From assembly GCF_016808095.1 (NCBI RefSeq), contig NC_068970.1, forward strand, positions 42,381,630 through 42,445,629: a stretch of 64,000 nucleotides of DNA. The letters are read 5' to 3'. This stretch comes from Vigna angularis. Lineage: Eukaryota > Streptophyta > Magnoliopsida > Fabales > Fabaceae. The stretch's first letter is position 1; every line of letters begins with the position of its first letter. Both the position numbers and the translations under genes were made by a program. The notes below the pieces were generated by a model, which ran no database searches, was not told where the DNA came from, and saw only the letters and a list, made by a program, of their open reading frames with translations. This document shows, in pieces, positions 12,350 through 22,626 of the stretch.

Positions 12350-14852
12350 TGATGAGTCATTATTTTCTTCACTTCACTTAGTTTACTGTACTAAAATTAA
12401 TCAGAGAATTGTGCTTAATTGTCCAGTATTTTCCCGTTTGTACTGATTGTGCTTAATTTGATCAGAGATTCTTATTTTACTTAATTTGAATTATCTGAGA
12501 ATAATTATTTACATTATTGAGTGCAGGGAAAATTCTGTAAACATTTTAGAACATTTGGAAGAATATTTATTTACATTGTATTATCTAGTCAAAGTCGTAC
12601 TGCATTGAATTAATCTGTGTATTGATATGTGTAATGAAATATTTTTCTTGGATTTATAAAAGCAAAATAGGCTTGGCATCATTACACCTCACGGTTTATA
12701 GCTTTGGAAGATGACAATTTTGCTGCCACATTTACTAAGTAAATGTCACGGCCATACACACACCACCTTGGTCAATGAGAAATTCAACACACATTGAGAA
12801 AAGACACAGTATGCCACATGTGTTTAGAATGAAGTTTTACAGCAGTTGGCTTATTGCACGTGGAGATTATAGGCATCAATTTTTGTCAACATGAAACACC
12901 AATTGGCATAGCTACATCCAAGCACAGGGAATTGATTGAAGAAAAATGGCATAGCTACATCCAAGCACAGGGAATTGATTGAAGAAAAATGAGGAAGCTA
13001 GATGCTAGGGGAGGAGACAAGCCAAAAGCCTATGGTCAGAAGGAGACAACAGAAGGATTTGGAGATCTCTCTTAAATTCTTCCTCTCGGCAATTTGAAAG
13101 ATCCATCCTCTTTTCCTCTTTTCCCGTGGAGTATAGCAAGAGTATTACAGAGATCATGGCTGGATGAAAGAAGAATTGGTGCTGGTGTGAGAATATACGT
13201 CCAAAGAGCTAGAGGAGGGAAGCAAAACTGTATTTGATTCTTGAATCACTGCTGGAAGAAGACACAAGACCAAGAGGCAGCTAGTTTGTTTCCTTCACTT
13301 TACTTTGCTTTGCTTCTTTGTATTTGAATGTTTTTCTTGAAGAAAACTGGAACTGTATTTCATGTTGAATGAATAGATAATGTTTATGTTGAATTCTGAT
13401 GGCAAGTTCCAATTGATTTTCTGCATCTTTATGTAAACTCTTCTAGCCTTCTGTAACCTTGGTGAAAAGAGTAATTGGTCTTGTGTTGAATCAAGTTTTA
13501 GTAGTAGTAGAAAGTGAGGAGTTGATTTACCTTTCATAGAAGTAGGCTTCCTTCACCTAAGAAAAGAAAAAAATATTTGTTTACTTGAAGAATGGAATTC
13601 TCGGTGTAGAGAAGTAGTGAAACCATATGCTTGTTTGTTTTTGACGTGGTGAGGAAGAGAAGAACTTTGTTGTTTGAGAAGAGGGAGAAGTGAATTTATT
13701 TAGCTTGTGTACACGGTGACGAGGTTCTAAATTTAGCAAATATACATTTCATTTTGCTTTAAGGAAGTGTGATCAAGGTCCTACTTGTTTTCATCTTCCA
13801 ATCAATATGCTTGGTCATCTTTGCTTGCTTTTAGATAATGCCGTGTTATTGACTCTTTGCAGCAGCCCCTTCCACCCTTTTCACTTTGTTTGGTTTCATT
13901 TAAAATGAAGAGAAACGTGAATCATTCATGCAGTACCTATTTTGGTTTCTTAGAATAAGATTCCTTTTGTTATTATTAAGAGAAGAAGTGATTGATTTGA
14001 AATGGAAAGTAAGGAAGGTGGAGCCGTATGAAGAATGCTTGGAGAAGAAGACAAAAACTTTCAAAGAGCATCTCTTGGAGAAGGAATTTTCGTGAATGGA
14101 TGCAAGTTTTTTTTAGAATTCTTAAACAAAGTGGTTCCTTTCATGAGATTCAAAAGAAGTGGCCCACGGCCCCTTTATTGCTCTTCTTTATTCCTTTTGG
14201 AATGGATGACTAGATGGAGTAGTTCACGTAGATAGCTTCCAATATTTGATTGCATTTCTTATTCTATTTGGAATTGGACATGACTATAATGGAATAATGG
14301 TTGCACGTTTATTGCTTTCATTTTAATAGCTTTCAATTACTCTTTGTGAATAGGTGGATTTATTGTAGAAAAAAAATGTTGGTTCAACCAAGTGCTGCTG
14401 CCACGGTTTTATGTATTAGTTCCAAGGCTTTATTTTAATTCATTTCACATGGAAACATATACCAATTGATAGCTGCTGCACGTTTTTGTTTTGCTAGTTT
14501 TAAGTGTCTTCTTTAACTGTATTTCAAGTGAAAATAATAAGCCAAAATAGGAGGAGTGTGATTTTCTGTATGTTAGTTTTTTTCCGGAATTGTTTTTATA
14601 ATTTCATGTTGCTTTAATTTCATTTTTTTTATTTTAATGCACCAATTTCGTTTTTACTGTCTTGATTTAGTTTTACTGTTTTGAGTTTTATTTAAAAACA
14701 TATTTTAATTTATGCGCAACCAAACCACCAAAAACCCCCACTACGTGTTGACAAGAAACTGAAACCACATTTGGTCCCTGAGAAACGACCTAGGAGTCAC
14801 TTCCTAGCACTGTACTGCATTTTAATTGCACATCAAATTTGATCGGCCGCGA
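12350..14852 (+). mobile_element. Older, plus-oriented LTR (LTR-B), related to element A
   Basis: It starts TGATGAGTCATTATTTTCTT. The first ~250 bp and the last ~120 bp align clearly with the reverse complement of the element-A LTR; for example GAGAAACGACCTAGGAGTCA near 14782 matches the A sequence around its GACGACCTAGGAGTCACC. It is about 450 bp longer than the A LTR and clearly more diverged. There is no internal region: its U5 end runs straight into the U5 end of the inverted A LTR at the palindrome AAATTT (14853-14858). Confidence 0.8.
12904..12989. repeat. 43-bp perfect tandem duplication inside LTR-B
   Basis: Two adjacent 43-bp copies (12904-12946 and 12947-12989) begin TGGCATAGCTACATCC. 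I see no difference between them, so the duplication is younger than the LTR. Confidence 0.92.
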
Positions 14853-14858
14853 AAATTT
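14853..14858. other. U5-to-U5 palindromic junction AAATTT
   Basis: In element A the 5' LTR end is separated from its PBS by AATTT followed by TGGCGCC. Two such ends facing each other would form a palindrome centred on GGCGCC. Here only AAATTT remains between LTR-B (…GGCCGCGA) and the inverted LTR of A (…GATATGACTG). Confidence 0.6.
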
Positions 14859-16899
14859 GATATGACTGTCGCTGTCATACAAATTTGATACACGAAATTA
14901 ATGCAGTATATAACTAGGAGGTGACTCCTAGGTCGTCTCTCAAGGACCAATATTGGGGTTCAGTCTCAGATTTTGACACGAATAAAGGGGGGTTTTGTGG
15001 ATGTGTTGTACGGTAAATAAAATTAAAATTCGAATTTAAACCAAAGAGAATTTAAAAACACTCAAATAAATTTCAAAGCAGTAAAACCAAACGGTAGAAA
15101 TGGAACAATAAATATTCAGAAACGATAAAATTTAACGATGCACAAAACAATAAACGGTAAAATAAAAGAGATAATAAAAATAAAAATACGTGACTGAAAT
15201 TAAAATTTACTTGAAATGAAATTACTGAACAGTGAAGATAAAATTTCAAACCAAACAAAATGCTACACTGTGACCGTCTTTTACTGAACTACATGCTTCA
15301 AAAATAAAATTACAATTGTGCACTGTTTGGGAAAATAGAAACCCGAGAGCCTCCTGGAGGAGAAGAATGTGAGAGCCCCTTCCAGGCCTCCAGGCCGTGT
15401 CCCTCTACTGGAATTCCTACCCCTTTTTATATTGGAGGTGCTCTCTTTCATTCATTCATCACGCTGCCTTTCTCCCCTGTTAGCTTGCTCCCGTGACATT
15501 CAAAATAAAATAAGATGGGCCCTCTTCTTTTCAGATGAATCACGTGAATGGCTCCCTTCAACATTCCATTCTCCCTTGGACGTGAATGCTCCATCTTTGC
15601 TTGTGGCTGCTGGAAACGTTGCCAAACCAAGCTGTGAAAACTCCATTGCTCCAGCTGGAGCGCAACTCTTCCTTCAATCTCCTCACAGCTTCATCTCCGA
15701 CTAATTCACGTGACTCCAAGCTGCTGGAATGAGCTCTCCAAGCTTCAATCTTCTCTTCCGTTTTCAACACTGGACCAGGGCCGTGACAGTCTTCTCCATG
15801 TGGCCGTGAAGTGTGTGTGCCTTCTGCTGGTGCAGCTGCTGGAATAAAATGAACGTGTGCCTTCCATCTTCATGCACGCTGCATGTGGTTGCTTCAACAA
15901 GGTGCTGGTCCGTTTCCTCCAAGTGCTACTGTGTAAATTGTTGGTGCTGTACTGTGAGTCTTCCACCTCTGCTGGACAGTTTCCCGCCATTCCAGCCGTG
16001 ACAGTGTTCATCTTCTTCATGTGGCAGCCGTGTGCTCCACTGGATGCTCCAACACTTTGAATGCGTGTTGCTACTGACTTCTCTACTGCCATTGCTCCAG
16101 CCGTGACAGTACCTCTTGCTTGACCGTGGCATCCAGCATTAAATCATTCTGCAGCCTTCCAAGTACCGTGTTCTGTGTTCCCAATTTTTCAGCATGTGTG
16201 GGCCGTGTGCTTTTCCATTCACCAATTAATCACCACTTTTCCAAATTGTTCACGTGAACCTATTAAAATGTAACTTGATTTAGTGTGTTTTCTAAGATAA
16301 GGCTACGTGAAAGCAATATCTTCTCCCAAGCCAAATTTTTCAATCCTAGGTGGCGGCTCCACTTCCAAAAGACAAAAGAGATTGCCCTGTTTGCAGCCGT
16401 GAAGTGTCCACCTTCTTTCCATATTTTCTTCAACAAGGGGCCCTCCACTGATTGATATTTCAGCCGTGACATGCCATGTACCAAGCCAATTAATGCTCTT
16501 TAAAATCCAAGAAATGAAAGAGTTCATGTGAAAGCATGTGTAATTTTTGGATGTTCCCACAAAACCTTTGGACCGTGCACTTCTAATTTTTAGCCAATCC
16601 AAACAAAATATTTCATCTCAAGTTTCAACGGATCACCACACAAAATAAATCTTTCAAGTAAATAACACTATGTGTAAATGAATATTCTTCCAAATGTCCC
16701 AAATTGTATTTCCAATATTTTTCCTGCAATTACTAATGCAAATAATTAGCTCAGATGATTCAAATTAATCAAAATTAGAATTTCTGGTCAAGTTAAGCAC
16801 AATTAGCAAAACGGGATAATACTGGATATTCTAGCACAATTCCCTGATTAAATTCGGTACAATAAGCTAAGTGAAATTGAGAAAAATATTGATTCATCA
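14858..16899 (-). repeat. Left (3') LTR of element A
   Basis: Same length as the copy at 22627-24668 and nearly identical. It runs TGATATGACTG…GATTCATCA on the plus strand. A TATA-like box (minus ATATAAAAAG, 15423-15432) is followed by GC-richer sequence. Short ORFs inside it recur unchanged in the other LTR and are not considered genes. Confidence 0.95.
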
Positions 16900-18362
16900 A
16901 AATAGACCACACTTAGTCTTTTGCACTCCTGGGCAAAATTAAGACTCAAATCAGGGAATAGTTCAAAGGACTTTTAGGAACAGTGACACAAAACTCAGCA
17001 TACAGAAAACAGAGACTCACAAGAAAACAAAAATAATTTACACAATTCTCAAGAAATCTGGACAGATAAAAGAAGTAGACAATATCCAACACAAAATCAC
17101 ATAACAGATACTTACAGAAATCATCCAAGCAATTCACAGTATGGCAAAATAATTAATCAGCTCAAGAGGTGATTTAAAAATAACAAAACCTCACAGATGC
17201 ACTATAGTGTTTCTCTCAAGTGTCTAGGATAAACAGTTTCAACTCAATGCACTCAAGAAAGCAAACACAAGCAGACTTGGCAAGTTTCTAATTATCAATA
17301 CTTAAAACATATGCATGTTCAGATCAAAAGGTCTTTCAGGGTTGTAATGGGGCCAAGGACAGGGGAGAATAAATATGGATAAGTAGGTATAGCCCAAAAG
17401 AAATAGAGGAGCAATGGGGAATAAGTGAAAATACAGTGAAATTACGCCCAAACCTCTAATTCAATCCTCTTCTCGACTCCATTATTCACAACATTATTTT
17501 TCAATTTTTCTGTTTTTCTCATCATTTTTTTTTATCCTGTCTTTTTTTTTTTTATCACACAACAGGATATAAATTATCATTTCAAAACATGATGAGGAAC
17601 CAACTAGCCAATTCATCAGAATTCCCATGGAGACCACACTTATTCACAAAATACTTCTATAGCTCCAGACTTCCCTAAGGTTAAGGTAATCATGGTTTTT
17701 CACTTAGGGCTAGTGTATGAGCTTCAAAACAAATAAATGGGAAAAATATAGGCTCAAAAGGGGTTATCAATGGATAATAACAAGGTAGGCTTATTTGGCT
17801 AAAGAGGCTTAAGAACAAAAATGCCTTTATCACGTCTGAACATGCATATCAATCAAGTATATCAAAAAGAATCAAGCCAAGGCATATGTGCAAGCATTCA
17901 AGATACATATCACACACAAGAAAGAAAATTAAGTGGCTCAAATCTCACACAGGGTATTCGTCACAATCAAATCAACCTCTTAAACACATAATCATCTTTC
18001 TAAGCAGAGAAAAGCAAGGATTGCAATCTATAAGTATTAAGTAAGTGAAGGAAAAATCTACAACTTAGACATCATCCAGAAATCAAGAGAAAAATGTAAA
18101 ATTTATTGCACACAAAACTCGATAAAAATAACTTAAAACAGAAAAATTTAACACTCAAACACAAAAAATTTAACACACAAAATACAAACTAACAGAAACT
18201 AACAGAAATAACAGAAAAATCAGAATTTCTTCCCAGTAGACCACACTTAAATCACACAATGTCCTCAGTGTGTAACAATCATCAGATTAACAATTTCAGA
18301 GCAGTCAAATAATATAGACAAGTGCAACAAAAGATTAGGAAAAAGGGAAGAAATTTTTCAAT
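16900..18362 (-). other. PPT and non-coding 3' region of element A
   Basis: On the minus strand the purine-rich AAGTGTGGTCTATTT (about 16901-16917) precedes the LTR start TGATGAATC and serves as PPT. The rest is A/T-rich without convincing ORFs. Parts resemble the non-coding region of G2 (5263-6429). Confidence 0.7.
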
Positions 18363-18438
18363 AACATCCATCAGTAGATGTTATCATTGACATCCATCAG
18401 CAGATGTCTAAATCACCTAGCACCCATCAGTAGATGCT
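18363..18438 (+). repeat. Three hairpin repeats with co-varying arms
   Basis: Three units share an 8-nt loop, CATCAGTA or CATCAGCA, flanked by complementary arms: AACATC/GATGTT (18363-18368/18377-18382), GACATC/GATGTC (18389-18394/18403-18408) and AGCACC/GATGCT (18419-18424/18433-18438). The arms change together in units one and two and largely in unit three, where one pair is mismatched. They lie just upstream of the antisense WOX promoter, followed by a T-rich tract (18441-18476). Confidence 0.75.
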
Positions 18439-18497
18439 AATTTGTTTTTTTTTTTTTTTTAAATTTTTTTTTTTTTCTGAAAAAGGAGATGACCGGT

Positions 18498-18566
18498 ACT
18501 GTGACAACAGTTTCGGTGGCAATGACCGAAACTGTTGCTACAGTGGAAACAATCTGGCTATAAATG
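18498..18566 (+). promoter_or_regulatory. Candidate promoter of the antisense WOX gene
   Basis: A perfect inverted repeat, CAACAGTTTCGGT (18505-18517) and ACCGAAACTGTTG (18525-18537), has a 7-nt loop. It extends outward as ACTGT (18498-18502) and ACAGT (18540-18544) after a 2-nt mismatch. About 20 bp further on is a TATA box, CTATAAATG (18558-18566), then a CT-rich leader typical of plant 5' UTRs. Its orientation is opposite to the host retrotransposon. The palindrome could be a dimeric transcription-factor site or a hairpin; its function is unknown. Confidence 0.65.
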
Positions 18567-18589
18567 GGCTCTACTTCGGCTTCCGAGCG

Positions 18590-19470
18590 GCATTTCTGAC
18601 CTAGCCTCTCTCTCTGCTCCTCCCTTCTCTCTCTCTTCTCTCTCTACACTCTCCCCTCTCTCCCGAGCGTCTGGATCTGTGAGGAAGCTCTACCCCGCGT
18701 CGTCTGGAGAGTCTGAGATCCGCGAGAAGCCCCTGTAAGCCCTACTACTCCAGGTAAGTCCTCTGCATCTGGATCTCCCTTCCTTTCCTGTCTTTCCGCT
18801 TTTTCTGCTGTTATTACCTTCCTGCTTTCCAGTCTTTTATTTCTGCCATGCTCTCCCTTTCCTTTTTCCTGCTTTCCCCTTTTTTTTATGCTTTTCATTT
18901 TATTTTCTTTCAGTATTTCCTTTCCTGCTTTTTTTTTTTTTTTTTTTTTTTTTTTTTCACTCTGCCCTGCTCTTTATTTTTCATGCGCTTTCCCAGCTTC
19001 CCGATTATGCTTTCCTGCCCTTACTATTATTCATTTTTTTTCTTTACTGCATTACCTGTCCTCTTCCCCTCTCCGATCCATCTTCTTTCTTCCCCTTCAA
19101 TTTTTTTATCCTTTCCAGTTTTCTGATTATTAAGCACACTAAAAACAACTAAAAATCAAACTAAAATCAAAAATAATGGACAAAACACAGGACCTAGATC
19201 CGTTAGGACCCTTTGCGAGGACCTGGACCTAAACATGGACAAAACTGATGGACCGAAAACTGGAAAATGGACAAACCTGAGACAAGACACTGAAACAAAG
19301 ACTGACAGGACAAAATAAATTTAACGGGAAACAAGAACAAATAAAGAAAACACAGAACTAATCTAAATTTTTTTTTATGCTTCTTTTTTTTTATGTTTTT
19401 TTTTTATGTTTTGTTTTTCTTTTTTTTTTATGTTTTTGTTCTTTTTATTTTTATATATTTTTTTATTTAG
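18590..19470 (+). other. Leader exon and first intron of the antisense WOX gene
   Basis: A CT-rich segment (about 18600-18665) and a GC-richer segment lead to a consensus donor CAG|GTAAGT with the exon ending at 18753. The intron (18754-19470, 717 bp) is T-rich in the first half, with a run of about 33 T near 18926-18958, and ends TTTTATTTAG. The transcription start is inferred from the TATA box only. A 67-codon frame overlapping the leader has no recognisable similarity and is probably not translated. Confidence 0.6.
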
Positions 19471-19475
19471 AAAAT

Positions 19476-20022
19476 ATGATGAGCGAGATGGAAATCGAGA
19501 GATACACCAGTCAGCGGTGGCGTCCAACAGATGATCAGGTCAAGATGATGACCAACATCTTCAACTATGGGGTCACTCATCCAAGCCGAGCGCAAGTCGT
19601 CGAGATCACGTCTCGACTAAGGACCTACGGAGATGCCAGCGAATACAACGTGCACTGCTGGTTCAACAATCACGGCAATCGGGTCAGGCGCTGGCAAGCG
19701 GAGATAGACCCCACTGGCACTCAGTTTTCACAGCTGCCGCTATACATGTACGGTAAGAGCTCTCATCAGATCTCAATTTATTGAATTTTTTTTTTTTTTT
19801 TTTTATTATTAACACGAATTTTTTTTTTTTTTTTTTTTGAAAGAATATGGCTGGGTGGTAATGAGGGCACCGAGGCTGCTGGACCTCTTCCCCATTCCCA
19901 TCATAATCGATCCAGAAACAGAGATTCCTCCGCCTCCGCTCGTGACTTTTCGTACCAGAGCTCCCTCAACGGAGCTCTCCCTAAGACCACCACAACCAGC
20001 TCGAGAATTCTTCCAGTTTTAA
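19476..20022 (+). CDS. WOX (WUSCHEL-type) homeodomain protein inside a retrotransposon
   Basis: Two coding exons, 19476-19752 and 19844-20022, are separated by a 91-bp intron (ACG|GTAAGA…GAAAG|AATATG). Joined they give 456 nt, a 151-aa protein. Residues ~13-75 form a homeodomain of the WOX type: RWRPTDDQ, then PSRAQVVEITSRLRTYG, then NVHCWFNNHGNRVRRW. The invariant recognition-helix W-F-x-N is kept, but the family WFQNHKAR reads WFNNHGNR, so DNA contacts may differ. After the intron, LLDLFPIP resembles the WUS-box (TLxLFP) and ELSLRPP near the end resembles an EAR repression motif. WOX proteins are DNA-binding transcription factors controlling stem-cell fate. The gene is antisense to element A, has its own TATA box, and shows no stop or frameshift. 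Expression is not known. Confidence 0.75.
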
Positions 20023-21004
20023 TGTTTTATGTTTTTTTTTCTTTTTATGTTTTAGTTGGCCGAGTGTGGCCAGAATATTAATGAGGACTGTAATATGAAC
20101 AATTATTTTTTTGTTTTTGTTTTTTATGTTTTTATGGCTTGTAATATTAACGATCAGAAATGATCGACCCTCGGACAACTTTATTTTAATCAATATCTAC
20201 TGCAATTTTATTTTCAGATCTGATAAATTTCCTTTTCTCAATTACTGTAATTTTTTTGCAATGATGAATGAAACCTTTCTTAGTCTAAACAAATTTTTCA
20301 ATCAATAATCTGTATGAAAACAACTAAGAAATTATATTTACAGTGAAGGAAAATAAGGAAAAATAAGATCTGAAGTGAAAATTTTTATTGGTATGAAATA
20401 AAAGGTACTGAGGGTCGAAATAAAATCAAGGACTACGCAAAACAATTTTTTTGAATTTTTGATTTTTTTTTGATTTTTTTTTTTTTTTTTTTTTAGGGAT
20501 AACAATTTGAAAGCTAAAAATAAAAATAAATATACATATCAGAATACAGATTTGGCACACTTTTAAACAAAAAAAAAATTTATCACAAAAAATTTTTTAT
20601 GTTTTTTTTTTTTTTTTTTTTTTAATTTACACAAAAACGAAATAAATAAAACAGAACACAATTTTAACAAAACAAAAGACCTAATATCGAACACAAAAAA
20701 AAAAATCAAAACAGATAAAACACATATTTCAAAAACAGCAAACAAAACACATATTTACATTAACAAAATAACAGACCGAAAACAGAACATTTTTTTTTTT
20801 TTTTTAAAAATGACAATTCAAAAACTAAGAAGAAAAGGAAAAACAACTTAAACAAAATGCAGAATCTTCCCGAGACCACACTTAAACTACAATGTCCTAA
20901 ACGTGTTCTAAGCATAAGATCATCAATTAAAACACTAAACAGATAAAGGACAAATGCAATAAAAGTAGGAAAACGGGGAAGAAAGAAAAAGAAAACTTCC
21001 CTGG
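20023..21004. other. 3' flank of WOX gene, AT-rich
   Basis: T-rich and A-rich runs (near 20459-20494, 20600-20623 and 20791-20805) without coding sequence. It probably contains the WOX 3' UTR on the plus strand. On the minus strand it is the region downstream of the Gag-like ORF, which ends at 21005. Confidence 0.5.
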
Positions 21005-22126
21005 TCAGGGTGGCAGTTGCCAATTTTGGACTTGTAGGGAGATGTTCTTCTCTTCAGGATCCAGCATGAAATTGTTGAGGACGAACTGCTTCATCCTCCA
21101 GATTTGATCAAGTAGGGAAATATCCTCCACCGCCGGATCTAAACAACAATTGTTGTTTCTGAGCGGATTCAGCAGGTGCCTTTTGATCTTCGAGCTGCTG
21201 TATGTAGTGGCACCTTTGTCTTCCAGCGTGGGTGCATGCTGATCAAATTTATATGTACCTCCTGCAATATGGTTAGTGCAAAATGGCGCTACAGAAATTT
21301 CATGCAAGGGTATAACACCCAAATCCAGTGTAACATGCTGAACCTCAGATACGTCCTCAGAACATGAATCAATTTCAAAATTACATGCATTATCAACCAC
21401 AAATTCAAATTCATGTTCAGTGCATGGAGAAGAAACATTCAAATGTGATAATAAAAAGCGGTTCTCATCATGCACAGAGGAAAAATTAAAATCAGATTCA
21501 ACAACAATATAGTCATCAACATACCCCTCAACAGTATAATCATCAATATAATCAAATTGAGGTATGCTTACCTCCTCTTCCTTGAAGATTGGTAGAGTGT
21601 GGGAAGATGAAGGTGGTCTACCTGGGTTATAATTATTGCTTATATCTGCCTGTTCCTCAAAATTTTCATCAGTCTCCTCAGGTGCAAGAGTAGGGACGTA
21701 AGACGATGGGAAAGTGGGTGGCACAATGAGAAAATGACTCTGGTCCACATCTCCTGTATAGGTGACACCAACATCATCAAGAGTCTGAACAGTCTGAATT
21801 GGTGATTCCTCTGAATCTTGACACTGTTCTTGATTGAGTTGAGTGGCCATCTGCCTGATCTGATCAGTTAGATTCTGAATGGCAGCTTGAGTTTCCATGC
21901 TCTCTTGCTTGAACTGCATGTTCATTTTCTGAAACTGAATGTTCTGCATGGTCATCTGCTCCAGTAACTCCTTTATCTCCATGCTCTCAGAAGTTTGTGG
22001 ATGAGACATATAATTCTCATCATAGAATTTAGCATAATTACAATCAGGGTAACAAGCAGAAGGAGATTCATGATTATAGGCACTCGCAGAATAAGCACTA
22101 TTCACGAAATTAAAATAGGTAGACAT
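21005..22126 (-). CDS. Gag-derived coiled-coil protein of element A (373 aa)
   Basis: This is the only long sense ORF of the element, intact from ATG at 22126 to the stop at 21005, starting about 480 nt after the PBS. Residues ~45-105 form a Q/M-rich coiled coil (IKELLEQMTMQNIQFQKMNM, TQAAIQNLTDQIRQMATQLN). This matches the Gag C-terminal segment just before the protease in Athila/Tat elements, whose usual form is near NLExQVGQxAxxL. The remaining two thirds are acidic, rich in D, E, S, Y and V (DDYTVEGYVDDYIVVESDF), and end in a basic/hydrophobic tail; I do not recognise this part. There is no capsid domain and no zinc knuckle. It may bind Gag of a helper element or be a leftover. Confidence 0.7.
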   Translation of the reverse strand: MSTYFNFVNSAYSASAYNHESPSACYPDCNYAKFYDENYMSHPQTSESMEIKELLEQMTMQNIQFQKMNMQFKQESMETQAAIQNLTDQIRQMATQLNQEQCQDSEESPIQTVQTLDDVGVTYTGDVDQSHFLIVPPTFPSSYVPTLAPEETDENFEEQADISNNYNPGRPPSSSHTLPIFKEEEVSIPQFDYIDDYTVEGYVDDYIVVESDFNFSSVHDENRFLLSHLNVSSPCTEHEFEFVVDNACNFEIDSCSEDVSEVQHVTLDLGVIPLHEISVAPFCTNHIAGGTYKFDQHAPTLEDKGATTYSSSKIKRHLLNPLRNNNCCLDPAVEDISLLDQIWRMKQFVLNNFMLDPEEKNISLQVQNWQLPP

Positions 22127-22603
22127 CGAAAAAATAAAAATAAAACAAATAAAAAGTAAATACTAAAAATTACGAAACAGATAAAACAAAACACATTTAT
22201 ACATACTACAAGCATACACAAGACAGAACATAATTAAAAACTTTTTTTTTTAATTTTTTTTTTATTTAACAGATAAAACAAATGCGACACACATACAGAA
22301 CATCACATCACAACACAAAATAAAACACAACACAATTTAACATGCTTCAGACACAAACAAGACAAAACAAAAAAAATTATTATTTTTTTTTAATTTTTTT
22401 TTTAATTAACACACATAACACGTAATAAAACAAAAACAGTAAAAATCTAAAGCAAGAACCTGGACTGAAGTGACAACGCCGCCAAAATTTGCTGAAGGTG
22501 TCGTTGTCGCCTACAAAAATATACAAGACAAAACACACAAAACAAACATATTAACAGAAAAAAAACTTTACACAACAAGAATCTAAAACCAAACCGTCAT
22601 TGG

Positions 22604-22621
22604 TCCCCGGCAGCGGCGCCA
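22604..22621 (-). other. Primer-binding site of element A (tRNA-Asp type)
   Basis: The minus strand reads TGGCGCCGCTGCCGGGGA, one base different from the complement of the plant tRNA-Asp 3' end. It starts 5 nt from the LTR end (ATATCA-AATTT-TGG), fixing the right LTR as the 5' LTR. Confidence 0.93.
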
Positions 22622-22626
22622 AAATT

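Noticed and set aside
15369..15704. 111-codon frame in the left LTR of element A, repeated at 23138-23473
   Set aside because: It lies in LTR sequence, has no recognisable domain, and its conservation is explained by the LTRs being nearly identical.
15745..16092. 115-codon minus frame in the A LTR (and 23514-23861)
   Set aside because: Overlaps other frames in a GC-richer LTR part; no domain, no known LTR-encoded product in this clade.
18535..18738. 67-codon frame in the WOX leader taken as an N-terminal coding exon
   Set aside because: It stops at 18736-18738 before the splice donor and cannot join the WOX frame; treated as 5' UTR (possible upstream ORF).
18848..19126. Phe-rich 92-codon frame
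   Set aside because: Product of a T-rich intron with a ~33-T run; not a membrane protein gene.
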